This document shows, piece after piece, positions 25,785-39,824 of a stretch of 64,000 bases of DNA. Position numbers and translations under genes: made by a program. The notes under the pieces were generated by a model that was not told the DNA's origin, searched no databases, and saw only the letters and a program-made list of their open reading frames with translations. The stretch is from Thysanoteuthis rhombus (Eukaryota > Mollusca > Cephalopoda > Oegopsida > Thysanoteuthidae): NCBI GenBank assembly GCA_963457665.1, contig OY735227.1, positions 51,232,844 to 51,296,843 on the forward strand, given 5' to 3'. Positions within the stretch are counted from its first letter, which is position 1. Each line of letters begins with the position of its first letter.

Positions 25785-27269
25785 AATTTAATGAGAATTT
25801 TTAAAGATTTTGTGTGGCTGCAGACAGTTGGCTAGTATGTAGGGGAGATAATGATATATGGATCAACTCAAAAGTTAAATGACTTGTCTATTGCACCTCC
25901 TTCCATGAAATGTCATTGGAATTTAATGAGAATTTTTGAAGATTTTGTGTGGCTGCAGACAGTTGGCTAGTATGTAGGGGAGATAATGATATATGGATCA
26001 ATTCAAAAGTTAAATGACTTGTCTATTGCACCTCCTTCCATGAAATGTCATTGGAATTTAATGAGAATTTTTAAAGATTTTGTGTGGCTGCAGACAGTTG
26101 GCTAGTATGTAGGGGAGATAATGATATATGGATGAACTCAAAAGTTAAATGACTTGTCTATTGCACCTCCTTCCATGAAATGTCATTGGAATTTAATGAG
26201 AATTTTTGAAGATTTTGTGTAGCTGCAGACAGTTGGCTAGTATGTAGGGGAGATAATGATATATGGATCAACTCAAAAGTTAAATGACTTGTCTATTGCA
26301 CCTCCTTCCATGAAATGTCATTGGAATTTAATGAGAATTTTTGAAGATATTGTGTAGCTGCAGACAGTTGGCTAGTATGTAGGGGAGATAATGATATATG
26401 GATCAATTCAAAAGTTAAATGACTTGTCTATTGCACCTCCTTCCATGAAATGTCATTGGAATTTAATGAGAATTTTTAAAGATTTTGTGTGGCTGCAGAC
26501 AGTTGGCTAGTATGTAGGGGAGATAATGATATATGGATGAACTCAAAAGTTAAATGACTTGTCTATTGCACCTCCTTCCATGAAATGTCATTGGAATTTA
26601 ATGAGAATTTTTAAAGATTTTGTGTGGCTGCAGACAGTTGGCTAGTATGTAGGGGAGATAATGATATATGGATCAATTCAAAAGTTAAATGACTTGTCTA
26701 TTGCACCTCCTTCCATGAAATGTCATTGGAATTTAATGAGAATTTTTGAAGATTTTGTGTGGCTGCAGACAGTTGGCTAGTATGTAGGGGAGATAATGAT
26801 ATATGGATGAACTCAAAAGTTAAATGACTTGTCTATTGCACCTCCTTCCATGAAATGTCATTGGAATTTAATGAGAATTTTTGAAGATTTTGTGTGGCTG
26901 CAGACAGTTGGCTAGTATGTAGGGGAGATAATGATATATGGATGAACTCAAAAGTTAAATGACTTGTCTATTGCACCTCCTTCCATGAAATGTCATTGGA
27001 ATTTAATGAGAATTTTTGAAGATTTTGTGTAGCTGCAGACAGTTGGCTAGTATGTAGGGGAGATAATGATATATGGATCAATTCAAAAGTTAAATGACTT
27101 GTCTATTGCACCTCCTTCCATGAAATGTCATTGGAATTTAATGAGAATTTTTAAAGATTTTGTGTGGCTGCAGACAGTTGGCTAGTATGTAGGGGAGATA
27201 ATGATATATGGATGAACTCAAAAGTTAAATGACTTGTCTATTGCACCTCCTTCCATGAAATGTCATTGG

Positions 27270-29294
27270 AATTTAATGAGAATTTTTAAAGATTTTGTGT
27301 GGCTGCAGACAGTTGGCTAGTATGTAGGGGAGATAATGATATATGGATCAACTCAAAAGTTAAATGACTTGTCTATTGCACCTCCTTCCATGAAATGTCA
27401 TTGGAATTTAATGAGAATTTTTAAAGATTTTGTGTGGCTGCAGACAGTTGGCTAGTATGTAGGGGAGATAATGATATATGGATCAACTCAAAAGTTAAAT
27501 GACTTGTCTATTGCACCTCCTTCCATGAAATGTCATTGGAATTTAATGAGAATTTTTGAAGATTTTGTGTGGCTGCAGACAGTTGGCTAGTATGTAGGGG
27601 AGATAATGATATATGGATCAATTCAAAAGTTAAATGACTTGTCTATTGCACCTCCTTCCATGAAATGTCATTGGAATTTAATGAGAATTTTTAAAGATTT
27701 TGTGTGGCTGCAGACAGTTGGCTAGTATGTAGGGGAGATAATGATATATGGATCAACTCAAAAGTTAAATGACTTGTCTATTGCACCTCCTTCCATGAAA
27801 TGTCATTGGAATTTAATGAGAATTTTTAAAGATTTTGTGTGGCTGCAGACAGTTGGCTAGTATGTAGGGGAGATAATGATATATGGATCAACTCAAAAGT
27901 TAAATGACTTGTCTATTGCACCTCCTTCCATGAAATGTCATTGGAATTTAATGAGAATTTTTGAAGATTTTGTGTGGCTGCAGACAGTTGGCTAGTATGT
28001 AGGGGAGATAATGATATATGGATCAATTCAAAAGTTAAATGACTTGTCTATTGCACCTCCTTCCATGAAATGTCATTGGAATTTAATGAGAATTTTTAAA
28101 GATTTTGTGTGGCTGCAGACAGTTGGCTAGTATGTAGGGGAGATAATGATATATGGATCAACTCAAAAGTTAAATGACTTGTCTATTGCACCTCCTTCCA
28201 TGAAATGTCATTGGAATTTAATGAGAATTTTTAAAGATTTTGTGTGGCTGCAGACAGTTGGCTAGTATGTAGGGGAGATAATGATATATGGATCAACTCA
28301 AAAGTTAAATGACTTGTCTATTGCACCTCCTTCCATGAAATGTCATTGGAATTTAATGAGAATTTTTGAAGATTTTGTGTGGCTGCAGACAGTTGGCTAG
28401 TATGTAGGGGAGATAATGATATATGGATCAATTCAAAAGTTAAATGACTTGTCTATTGCACCTCCTTCCATGAAATGTCATTGGAATTTAATGAGAATTT
28501 TTAAAGATTTTGTGTGGCTGCAGACAGTTGGCTAGTATGTAGGGGAGATAATGATATATGGATCAACTCAAAAGTTAAATGACTTGTCTATTGCACCTCC
28601 TTCCATGAAATGTCATTGGAATTTAATGAGAATTTTTAAAGATTTTGTGTGGCTGCAGACAGTTGGCTAGTATGTAGGGGAGATAATGATATATGGATCA
28701 ACTCAAAAGTTAAATGACTTGTCTATTGCACCTCCTTCCATGAAATGTCATTGGAATTTAATGAGAATTTTTGAAGATTTTGTGTGGCTGCAGACAGTTG
28801 GCTAGTATGTAGGGGAGATAATGATATATGGATCAATTCAAAAGTTAAATGACTTGTCTATTGCACCTCCTTCCATGAAATGTCATTGGAATTTAATGAG
28901 AATTTTTAAAGATTTTGTGTGGCTGCAGACAGTTGGCTAGTATGTAGGGGAGATAATGATATATGGATCAACTCAAAAGTTAAATGACTTGTCTATTGCA
29001 CCTCCTTCCATGAAATGTCATTGGAATTTAATGAGAATTTTTAAAGATTTTGTGTGGCTGCAGACAGTTGGCTAGTATGTAGGGGAGATAATGATATATG
29101 GATCAACTCAAAAGTTAAATGACTTGTCTATTGCACCTCCTTCCATGAAATGTCATTGGAATTTAATGAGAATTTTTGAAGATTTTGTGTGGCTGCAGAC
29201 AGTTGGCTAGTATGTAGGGGAGATAATGATATATGGATCAATTCAAAAGTTAAATGACTTGTCTATTGCACCTCCTTCCATGAAATGTCATTGG
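27270..29294. repeat. Perfect 3-mer HOR, five tandem copies (405 bp each)
   Basis: The order E/caactca, E/caactca, D/caattca repeats five times: 27270, 27675, 28080, 28485 and 28890. I see no difference between copies. A further single copy of the trimer lies at 25650-26054, a possible source. The right boundary is marked by the switch to 'gatgaactc' in the monomer at 29295. Confidence 0.9.
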
Positions 29295-29969
29295 AATTTA
29301 ATGAGAATTTTTAAAGATTTTGTGTGGCTGCAGACAGTTGGCTAGTATGTAGGGGAGATAATGATATATGGATGAACTCAAAAGTTAAATGACTTGTCTA
29401 TTGCACCTCCTTCCATGAAATGTCATTGGAATTTAATGAGAATTTTTGAAGATTTTGTGTAGCTGCAGACAGTTGGCTAGTATGTAGGGGAGATAATGAT
29501 ATATGGATCAACTCAAAAGTTAAATGACTTGTCTATTGCACCTCCTTCCATGAAATGTCATTGGAATTTAATGAGAATTTTTGAAGATATTGTGTAGCTG
29601 CAGATAGTTGGCTAGTATGTAGGGGAGATAATGATATATGGATGAACTCAAAAGTTAAATTACTTGTCTATTGCACCTCCTTCCATGAAATGTCATTGGA
29701 ATTTAATGAGAATTTTTAAAGATTTTGTGTGGCTGCAGACAGTTGGCTAGTATGTAGGGGAGATAATGATATATGGATCAATTCAAAAGTTAAATGACTT
29801 GTCTATTGCACCTCCTTCCATGAAATGTCATTGGAATTTAATGAGAATTTTTAAAGATTTTGTGTGGCTGCAGACAGTTGGCTAGTATGTAGGGGAGATA
29901 ATGATATATGGATCAACTCAAAAGTTAAATGACTTGTCTATTGCACCTCCTTCCATGAAATGTCATTGG
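29025..29969. repeat. 31-mer-offset duplication in E zone, copy 2
   Basis: This is the partner of 24840-25784. Its left end overlaps the last copy of the 3-mer HOR (27270-29294), so the 3-mer expansion probably arose next to, or after, this duplication. Confidence 0.8.
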
Positions 29970-31319
29970 AATTTAATGAGAATTTTTAAAGATTTTGTGT
30001 GGCTGCAGACAGTTGGCTAGTATGTAGGGGAGATAATGATATATGGATCAATTCAAAAGTTAAATGACTTGTCTATTGCACCTCCTTCCATGAAATGTCA
30101 TTGGAATTTAATGAGAATTTTTAAAGATTTTGTGTGGCTGCAGACAGTTGGCTAGTATGTAGGGGAGATAATGATATATGGATCAACTCAAAAGTTAAAT
30201 GACTTGTCTATTGCACCTCCTTCCATGAAATGTCATTGGAATTTAATGAGAATTTTTAAAGATTTTGTGTGGCTGCAGACAGTTGGCTAGTATGTAGGGG
30301 AGATAATGATATATGGATCAACTCAAAAGTTAAATGACTTGTCTATTGCACCTCCTTCCATGAAATGTCATTGGAATTTAATGAGAATTTTTAAAGATTT
30401 TGTGTGGCTGCAGACAGTTGGCTAGTATGTAGGGGAGATAATGATATATGGATCAACTCAAAAGTTAAATGACTTGTCTATTGCACCTCCTTCCATGAAA
30501 TGTCATTGGAATTTAATGAGAATTTTTAAAGATTTTGTGTGGCTGCAGACAGTTGGCTAGTATGTAGGGGAGATAATGATATATGGATCAATTCAAAAGT
30601 TAAATGACTTGTCTATTGCACCTCCTTCCATGAAATGTCATTGGAATTTAATGAGAATTTTTAAAGATTTTGTGTGGCTGCAGACAGTTGGCTAGTATGT
30701 AGGGGAGATAATGATATATGGATCAACTCAAAAGTTAAATGACTTGTCTATTGCACCTCCTTCCATGAAATGTCATTGGAATTTAATGAGAATTTTTGAA
30801 GATATTGTGTGGCTGCAGACAGTTGGCTAGTATGTAGGGGAGATAATGATATATGGATCAACTCAAAAGTTAAATGACTTGTCTATTGCACCTCCTTCCA
30901 TGAAATGTCATTGGAATTTAATGAGAATTTTTAAAGATTTTGTGTGGCTGCAGACAGTTGGCTAGTATGTAGGGGAGATAATGATATATGGATCAACTCA
31001 AAAGTTAAATGACTTGTCTATTGCACCTCCTTCCATGAAATGTCATTGGAATTTAATGAGAATTTTTAAAGATTTTGTGTGGCTGCAGACAGTTGGCTAG
31101 TATGTAGGGGAGATAATGATATATGGATCAACTCAAAAGTTAAATGACTTGTCTATTGCACCTCCTTCCATGAAATGTCATTGGAATTTAATGAGAATTT
31201 TTAAAGATTTTGTGTGGCTGCAGACAGTTGGCTAGTATGTAGGGGAGATAATGATATATGGATCAACTCAAAAGTTAAATGACTTGTCTATTGCACCTCC
31301 TTCCATGAAATGTCATTGG

Positions 31320-32129
31320 AATTTAATGAGAATTTTTGAAGATATTGTGTGGCTGCAGACAGTTGGCTAGTATGTAGGGGAGATAATGATATATGGATCA
31401 ACTCAAAAGTTAAATGACTTGTCTATTGCACCTCCTTCCATGAAATGTCATTGGAATTTAATGAGAATTTTTGAAGATATTGTGTGGCTGCAGACAGTTG
31501 GCTAGTATGTAGGGGAGATAATGATATATGGATCAACTCAAAAGTTAAATGACTTGTCTATTGCACCTCCTTCCATGAAATGTCATTGGAATTTAATGAG
31601 AATTTTTGAAGATATTGTGTGGCTGCAGACAGTTGGCTAGTATGTAGGGGAGATAATGATATATGGATCAACTCAAAAGTTAAATGACTTGTCTATTGCA
31701 CCTCCTTCCATGAAATGTCATTGGAATTTAATGAGAATTTTTGAAGATATTGTGTGGCTGCAGACAGTTGGCTAGTATGTAGGGGAGATAATGATATATG
31801 GATCAACTCAAAAGTTAAATGACTTGTCTATTGCACCTCCTTCCATGAAATGTCATTGGAATTTAATGAGAATTTTTGAAGATATTGTGTGGCTGCAGAC
31901 AGTTGGCTAGTATGTAGGGGAGATAATGATATATGGATCAACTCAAAAGTTAAATGACTTGTCTATTGCACCTCCTTCCATGAAATGTCATTGGAATTTA
32001 ATGAGAATTTTTGAAGATATTGTGTGGCTGCAGACAGTTGGCTAGTATGTAGGGGAGATAATGATATATGGATCAACTCAAAAGTTAAATGACTTGTCTA
32101 TTGCACCTCCTTCCATGAAATGTCATTGG
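31320..32129. repeat. Six identical tandem B-cassette monomers
   Basis: Monomers at 31320, 31455, 31590, 31725, 31860 and 31995 all carry 'ttgaagatattgtgtgg' with 'caactcaaaag' and appear identical. They are embedded between E monomers. Confidence 0.85.
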
Positions 32130-32669
32130 AATTTAATGAGAATTTTTAAAGATTTTGTGTGGCTGCAGACAGTTGGCTAGTATGTAGGGGAGATAATGAT
32201 ATATGGATCAACTCAAAAGTTAAATGACTTGTCTATTGCACCTCCTTCCATGAAATGTCATTGGAATTTAATGAGAATTTTTAAAGATTTTGTGTGGCTG
32301 CAGACAGTTGGCTAGTATGTAGGGGAGATAATGATATATGGATCAACTCAGAAGTTAAATGACTTGTCTATTGCACCTCCTTCCATGAAATGTCATTGGA
32401 ATTTAATGAGAATTTTTAAAGATTTTGTGTAGCTGCAGATAGTTGGCTAGTATGTAGGGGAGATAATGATATATGGATCAACTCAAAAGTTAAATGACTT
32501 GTCTATTGCACCTCCTTCCATGAAATGTCATTGGAATTTAATGAGAATTTTTGAAGATATTGTGTGGCTGCAGATAGTTGGCTAGTATGTAGGGGAGATA
32601 ATGATATATGGATCAACTCAAAAGTTAAATTACTTGTCTATTGCACCTCCTTCCATAAAATGTCATTGG

Positions 32670-34019
32670 AATTCAATGAGAATTTTTGAAGATACTGTGT
32701 GGCTGCAGACAGTTGGCTAGTATGTAGGGGAGATAATGATATATGGATCAACTCAACAGTTAAATGACTTGTCTATTGCACCTCCTTCCATAAAATGTCA
32801 TTGGAATTCAATGAGAATTTTTGAAGTTATTGTTTGGTTGCAGACAGTTGGCTAGTATGTAGGGGAGATAATGATATATGGATCAACTCAACAGTTAAAT
32901 GACTTGTCTATTGCACCTCCTTCCATAAAATGTCATTGGAATTCAATGAGAATTTTTGAAGATACTGTGTGGCTGCAGACAGTTGGCTAGTATGTAGGGG
33001 AGATAATGATATATGGATCAACTCAACAGTTAAATGACTTGTCTATTGCACCTCCTTCCATAAAATGTCATTGGAATTCAATGAGAATTTTTGAAGTTAT
33101 TGTTTGGTTGCAGACAGTTGGCTAGTATGTAGGGGAGATAATGATATATGGATCAACTCAACAGTTAAATGACTTGTCTATTGCACCTCCTTCCATAAAA
33201 TGTCATTGGAATTCAATGAGAATTTTTGAAGATACTGTGTGGCTGCAGACAGTTGGCTAGTATGTAGGGGAGATAATGATATATGGATCAACTCAACAGT
33301 TAAATGACTTGTCTATTGCACCTCCTTCCATAAAATGTCATTGGAATTCAATGAGAATTTTTGAAGTTATTGTTTGGTTGCAGACAGTTGGCTAGTATGT
33401 AGGGGAGATAATGATATATGGACCAACTCAAAAGTTAAATGACTTGTCTATTGCACCTCCTTCCATAAAATGTCATTGGAATTCAATGAGAATTTTTGAA
33501 GATACTGTGTGGCTGCAGACAGTTGGCTAGTATGTAGGGGAGATAATGATATATGGATCAACTCAACAGTTAAATGACTTGTCTATTGCACCTCCTTCCA
33601 TAAAATGTCATTGGAATTCAATGAGAATTTTTGAAGTTATTGTTTGGCTGCAGACAGTTGGCTAGTATGTAGGGGAGATAATGATATATGGACCAACTCA
33701 AAAGTTAAATGACTTGTCTATTGCACCTCCTTCCATAAAATGTCATTGGAATTCAATGAGAATTTTTGAAGATACTGTGTGGCTGCAGACAGTTGGCTAG
33801 TATGTAGGGGAGATAATGATATATGGATCAACTCAACAGTTAAATGACTTGTCTATTGCACCTCCTTCCATAAAATGTCATTGGAATTCAATGAGAATTT
33901 TTGAAGTTATTGTTTGGTTGCAGACAGTTGGCTAGTATGTAGGGGAGATAATGATATATGGATCAACTCAAAAGTTAAATGACTCGTCTATTGCACCTCC
34001 TTCCATGAAATGTCATTGG
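32670..34019. repeat. 2-mer HOR, five tandem copies (270 bp each)
   Basis: Monomers alternate between 'gatactgtgtggctg' and 'gttattgtttggttg' (one copy ggctg). Both have 'ggaattcaatgag' and 'ccataaaatg', and most have 'actcaacag'. Later copies pick up 'gaccaactc' in the second monomer (near 33421 and 33691). Each monomer has an EcoRI site through 'gaattc'. The variant set is nearly confined to 32.6-35.0 kb. Confidence 0.9.
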
Positions 34020-35099
34020 AATTTAATGATAATTTTTGAAGATATTGTGTGGCTGCAGACAGTTGGCTAGTATGTAGGGGAGATAATGATATATGGATCA
34101 ACTCAAAAGTTAAATGACTCGTCTATTGCACCTCCTTCCATAAAATGTCATTGGAATTCAATGAGAACTTTTGAAGATTTTGTGTGGCTGCAGACAGTTG
34201 GCTAGTATGTAGGGGAGATAATGATATATGGATCAACTCAACAGTTAAATGACTTGTCTATTGCACCTCCTTCCATAAAATGTCATTGGAATTCAATGAG
34301 AATTTTTGAAGTTATTGTTTGGTTGCAGACAGTTGGCTAGTATGTAGGGGAGATAATGATATATGGATCAACTCAACAGTTAAATGACTTGTCTATTGCA
34401 CCTCCTTCCATAAAATGTCATTGGAATTCAATGATAATTTTTGAAGTTATTGTTTGGCTGCAGACAGTTGGCTAGTATGTAGGGGAGATAATGATATATG
34501 GACCAACTCAAAAGTTAAATGACTTGTCTATTGCACCTCCTTCCATAAAATGTCATTGGAATTCAATGAGAATTTTTGAAGATACTGTGTGGCTGCAGAC
34601 AGTTGGCTAGTATGTAGGGGAGATAATGATATATGGATCAACTCAACAGTTAAATGACTTGTCTATTGCACCTCCTTCCATAAAATGTCATTGGAATTCA
34701 ATGAGAATTTTTGAAGTTATTGTTTGGTTGCAGACAGTTGGCTAGTATGTAGGGGAGATAATGATATATGGATCAACTCAAAAGTTAAATGACTCGTCTA
34801 TTGCACCTCCTTCCATGAAATGTCATTGGAATTTAATGATAATTTTTGAAGATATTGTGTGGCTGCAGACAGTTGGCTAGTATGTAGGGGAGATAATGAT
34901 ATATGGATCAACTCAAAAGTTAAATGACTCGTCTATTGCACCTCCTTCCATAAAATGTCATTGGAATTCAATGAGAATTTTTGAAGATTTTGTGTGGCTG
35001 CAGACAGTTGGCTAGTATGTAGGGGAGATAATGATATATGGATCAACTCAAAAGTTAAATGACTTGTCTATTGCACCTCCTTCCATAAAATGTCATTGA
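34020..35099. repeat. Partial copies flanking the 2-mer HOR
   Basis: The monomer pair at 33885-34154, 'gttattgtttggttg' then 'aatttaatgataattttt', recurs at 34695-34964, an offset of 810 bp (6 monomers). The variant 'atgataattt' (g11t) occurs only here, at 34020, 34425 and 34830. The segment ends with 'gattttgtgtgg' at 34965, leading into the next block. Confidence 0.8.
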
Positions 35100-38000
35100 A
35101 ATTTAATGAGAATTTTTGAAGATTTTGTGTGGCTGCAGACAGTTGGCTAGTATGTAGGGGAGATAATGATATATGGATCAACTCAAAAGTTAAATGACTT
35201 GTCTATTGCACCTCCTTCCATGAAATGTCATTGAAATTTAATGAGAATTTTTGAAGATTTTGTGTGGCTGCAGACAGTTGGCTAGTATGTAGGGGAGATA
35301 ATGATATATGGATCAACTCAAAAGTTAAATGACTTGTCTATTGCACCTCCTTCCATAAAATGTCATTGAAATTTAATGAGAATTTTTGAAGATTTTGTGT
35401 GGCTGCAGACAGTTGGCTAGTATGTAGGGGAGATAATGATATATGGATCAACTCAAAAGTTAAATGACTTGTCTATTGCACCTCCTTCCATAAAATGTCA
35501 TTGAAATTTAATGAGAATTTTTGAAGATTTTGTGTGGCTGCAGACAGTTGGCTAGTATGTAGGGGAGATAATGATATATGGATCAACTCAAAAGTTAAAT
35601 GACTTGTCTATTGCACCTCCTTCCATAAAATGTCATTGAAATTTAATGAGAATTTTTGAAGATTTTGTGTGGCTGCAGACAGTTGGCTAGTATGTAGGGG
35701 AGATAATGATATATGGATCAACTCAAAAGTTAAAAGACTTGTCTATTGCACCTCCTTCCATGAAATGTCATTGAAATTTAATGAGAATTTTTGAAGATTT
35801 TGTGTGGCTGCAGACAGTTGGCTAGTATGTAGGGGAGATAATGATATATGGATGAACTCAAAAGTTAAATGACTTGTCTATTGCACCTCCTTCCATGAAA
35901 TGTCATTGGAATTTAATGAGAATTTTTGAAGATTTTGTGTGGCTGCAGACAGTTGGCTAGTATGTAGGGGAGATAATGATATATGGATCAACTCAAAAGT
36001 TAAATGACTTGTCTATTGCACCTCCTTCCATAAAATGTCATTGAAATTTAATGAGAATTTTTGAAGATTTTGTGTGGCTGCAGACAGTTGGCTAGTATGT
36101 AGGGGAGATAATGATATATGGATGAACTCAAAAGTTAAATGACTTGTCTATTGCACCTCCTTCCATGAAATGTCATTGAAATTTAATGAGAATTTTTGAA
36201 GATTTTGTGTGGCTGCAGACAGTTGGCTAGTATGTAGGGGAGATAATGATATATGGATCAACTCAAAAGTTAAATGACTTGTCTATTGCACCTCCTTCCA
36301 TAAAATGTCATTGAAATTTAATGAGAATTTTTGAAGATTTTGTGTGGCTGCAGACAGTTGGCTAGTATGTAGGGGAGATAATGATATATGGATCAACTCA
36401 AAAGTTAAATGACTTGTCTATTGCACCTCCTTCCATAAAATGTCATTGAAATTTAATGAGAATTTTTGAAGATTTTGTGTGGCTGCAGACAGTTGGCTAG
36501 TATGTAGGGGAGATAATGATATATGGATCAACTCAAAAGTTAAATGACTTGTCTATTGCACCTCCTTCCATGAAATGTCATTGAAATTTAATGAGAATTT
36601 TTGAAGATTTTGTGTGGCTGCAGACAGTTGGCTAGTATGTAGGGGAGATAATGATATATGGATCAACTCAAAAGTTAAATGACTTGTCTATTGCACCTCC
36701 TTCCATGAAATGTCATTGAAATTTAATGAGAATTTTTGAAGATTTTGTGTGGCTGCAGACAGTTGGCTAGTATGTAGGGGAGATAATGATATATGGATCA
36801 ACTCAAAAGTTAAATGACTTGTCTATTGCACCTCCTTCCATAAAATGTCATTGAAATTTAATGAGAATTTTTGAAGATTTTGTGTGGCTGCAGACAGTTG
36901 GCTAGTATGTAGGGGAGATAATGATATATGGATCAACTCAAAAGTTAAAAGACTTGTCTATTGCACCTCCTTCCATGAAATGTCATTGAAATTTAATGAG
37001 AATTTTTGAAGATTTTGTGTGGCTGCAGACAGTTGGCTAGTATGTAGGGGAGATAATGATATATGGATCAACTCAAAAGTTAAATGACTTGTCTATTGCA
37101 CCTCCTTCCATGAAATGTCATTGAAATTTAATGAGAATTTTTGAAGATTTTGTGTGGCTGCAGACAGTTGGCTAGTATGTAGGGGAGATAATGATATATG
37201 GATCAACTCAAAAGTTAAATGACTTGTCTATTGCACCTCCTTCCATGAAATGTCATTGAAATTTAATGAGAATTTTTGAAGATTTTGTGTGGCTGCAGAC
37301 AGTTGGCTAGTATGTAGGGGAGATAATGATATATGGATCAACTCAAAAGTTAAATGACTTGTCTATTGCACCTCCTTCCATGAAATGTCATTGAAATTTA
37401 ATGAGAATTTTTGAAGATTTTGTGTGGCTGCAGACAGTTGGCTAGTATGTAGGGGAGATAATGATATATGGATCAACTCAAAAGTTAAATGACTTGTCTA
37501 TTGCACCTCCTTCCATGAAATGTCATTGAAATTTAATGAGAATTTTTGAAGATTTTGTGTGGCTGCAGACAGTTGGCTAGTATGTAGGGGAGATAATGAT
37601 ATATGGATCAACTCAAAAGTTAAATGACCTGTCTATTGCACCTCCTTCCATAAAATGTCATTGAAATTTAATGAGAATTTTTGAAGATTTTGTGTGGCTG
37701 CAGACAGTTGGCTAGTATGTAGGGGAGATAATGATATATGGATCAACTCAAAAGTTAAATGACTTGTCTATTGCACCTCCTTCCATGAAATGTCATTGAA
37801 ATTTAATGAGAATTTTTGAAGATTTTGTGTGGCTGCAGACAGTTGGCTAGTATGTAGGGGAGATAATGATATATGGATCTACTCAAAAGTTAAATGACTT
37901 GTCTATTGCACCTCCTTCCATAAAATGTCATTGGAATTTAATGAGAATTTTTGAAGATTTTGTGTGGCTGCAGACAGTTGGCTAGTATGTAGGGGAGATA

Positions 38001-38204
38001 ATGATATATGGATCTACTCAAAAGTTAAATGACTTGTCTATTGCACCTCCTTCCATGAAATGTCATTGGAATTTAATGAGAATTTTTGAAGATTTTGTGT
38101 GGCTGCAGACAGTTGGCTAGTATGTAGGGGAGATAATGATATATGGATCTACTCAAAAGTTAAATGACTTGTCTATTGCACCTCCTTCCATGAAATGTCA
38201 TTGA
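35100..38204. repeat. Subarray 7: 'cattgaaattta' D-cassette block (23 monomers)
   Basis: Nearly all monomers have g135a, giving 'tcattgaaattta' at the junctions, with the D cassette and either 'ccatgaaatg' or 'ccataaaatg'. The rare 'gttaaaagactt' occurs at 35731 and 36946, 1,215 bp (9 monomers) apart. The last members carry 'gatctactca' and revert to 'cattgg' at 37935 and 38070. Confidence 0.85.
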
Positions 38205-39824
38205 AATTTAATGAGAATTTTTGAAGATATTTTGTGGTTGCAGACAGTTGGCTAGTATGTAGGGGAGATAATGATATATGGATCAACTCAAAAGTTAAAT
38301 GACTTGTCTATTGCACCTCCTTCCATGAAATGTCAGTGGAATTTAATGAGAATTTTTGAAGATATTTTGTGGTTGCAGACAGTTGGCTAGTATGTAGGGG
38401 AGATAATGATATATGGATCAACTCAAAAGTTAAATGACTTGTCTATTGCACCTCCTTCCATGAAATGTCAGTGGAATTTAATGAGAATTTTTGAAGATAT
38501 TTTGTGGTTGCAGACAGTTGGCTAGTATGTAGGGGAGATAATGATATATGGATCAACTCAAAAGTTAAATGACTTGTCTATTGCACCTCCTTCCATGAAA
38601 TGTCATTGGAATTCAATGAGAATTTTCGAAGATTTTGTGTAGCTACAGACAGTTGGCTAGTATGTAGGGGAGATAATGATATATGGATCAACTCAAAAGT
38701 TAAATGACTTGTCTATTGCACCTCCTTCCATGAAATGTCATTGGAATTTAATGAGAATTTTTGAAGATATTTTGTGGTTGCAGACAGTTGGCTAGTATGT
38801 AGGGGAGATAATGATATATGGATCAACTCAAAAGTTAAATGACTTGTCTATTGCACCTCCTTCCATGAAATGTCAGTGGAATTTAATGAGAATTTTTGAA
38901 GATATTTTGTGGTTGCAGACAGTTGGCTAGTATGTAGGGGAGATAATGATATATGGATGAACTCAAAAGTTAAATGACTTGTCTATTGCACCTCCTTCCA
39001 TGAAATGTCAGTGGAATTTAATGAGAATTTTTGAAGATATTTTGTGGTTGCAGACAGTTGGCTAGTATGTAGGGGAGATAATGATATATGGATCAACTCA
39101 AAAGTTAAATGACTTGTCTATTGCACCTCCTTCCATGAAATGTCAGTGGAATTTAATGAGAATTTTCGAAGATTTTGTGTAGCTACAGACAGTTGGCTAG
39201 TATGTAGGGGAGATAATGATATATGGATCAACTCAAAAGTTAAATGACTTGTCTATTGCACCTCCTTCCATGAAATGTCAGTGGAATTTAATGAGAATTT
39301 TTGAAGTTATTGTTTGGCTGCAGACAGTTGGCTAGTATGTAGGGGAGATAATGATATATGGATCAACTCAAAAGTTAAATGACTTGTCTATTGCACCTCC
39401 TTCCATGAAATGTCAGTGGAATTTAATGAGAATTTTTGAAGATATTTTGTGGTTGCAGACAGATGGCTAGTATGTAGGGGAGATAATGATATATGGATCA
39501 ACTCAAAAGTTAAATGACTTGTCTATTGCACCTCCTTCCATGAAATGTCAGTGGAATTTAATGAGAATTTTTGAAGATATTTTGTGGTTGCAGACAGTTG
39601 GCTAGTATGTAGGGGAGATAATGATATATGGATCAACTCAAAAGTTGAATGACTTGTCTATTGCACCTCCTTCCATGAAATGTCATTGGAATTTAATGAG
39701 AATTTTCGAAGATTTTGTGTAGCTACAGACAGTTGGCTAGTATGTAGGGGAGATAATGATATATGGATCAACTCAAAAGTTAAATGACTTGTCTATTGCA
39801 CCTCCTTCCATGAAATGTCAGTGG
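38205..39824. repeat. 4-mer HOR, three tandem copies (540 bp each)
   Basis: Three 'gatattttgtggttg' monomers are followed by one with 'attttcgaagattttgtgtagctac'-type cassette, seen at 38610, 39150 and 39690. Most copies also have 'tgtcagtgg' instead of 'tgtcattgg', a marker found only here. In the third copy the first monomer (39285) is replaced by a C cassette. The 'tcgaag' variant destroys the usual in-frame 'tga' and introduces a CpG. Confidence 0.88.

Larger units (their letters stand above)
20520..32669. repeat. Subarray 6: E-cassette zone (90 monomers)
   Basis: Ninety monomers dominated by 'tttttaaagattttgtgtgg', which is the D cassette with g19a. The second variable patch alternates between 'caactca', 'caattca', 'gaactca' and occasional 'caatttg'. 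Interspersed are 'gtgtagctgcagatag' monomers, often linked to 'gatgaactc' and 'aaattactt' (21885, 24165, 25380, 29565). Uniform runs include six identical E monomers at 22950-23759 and six identical B monomers at 31320-32129. This is the largest zone of one type and a candidate for the most recent large expansion. Confidence 0.85.
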
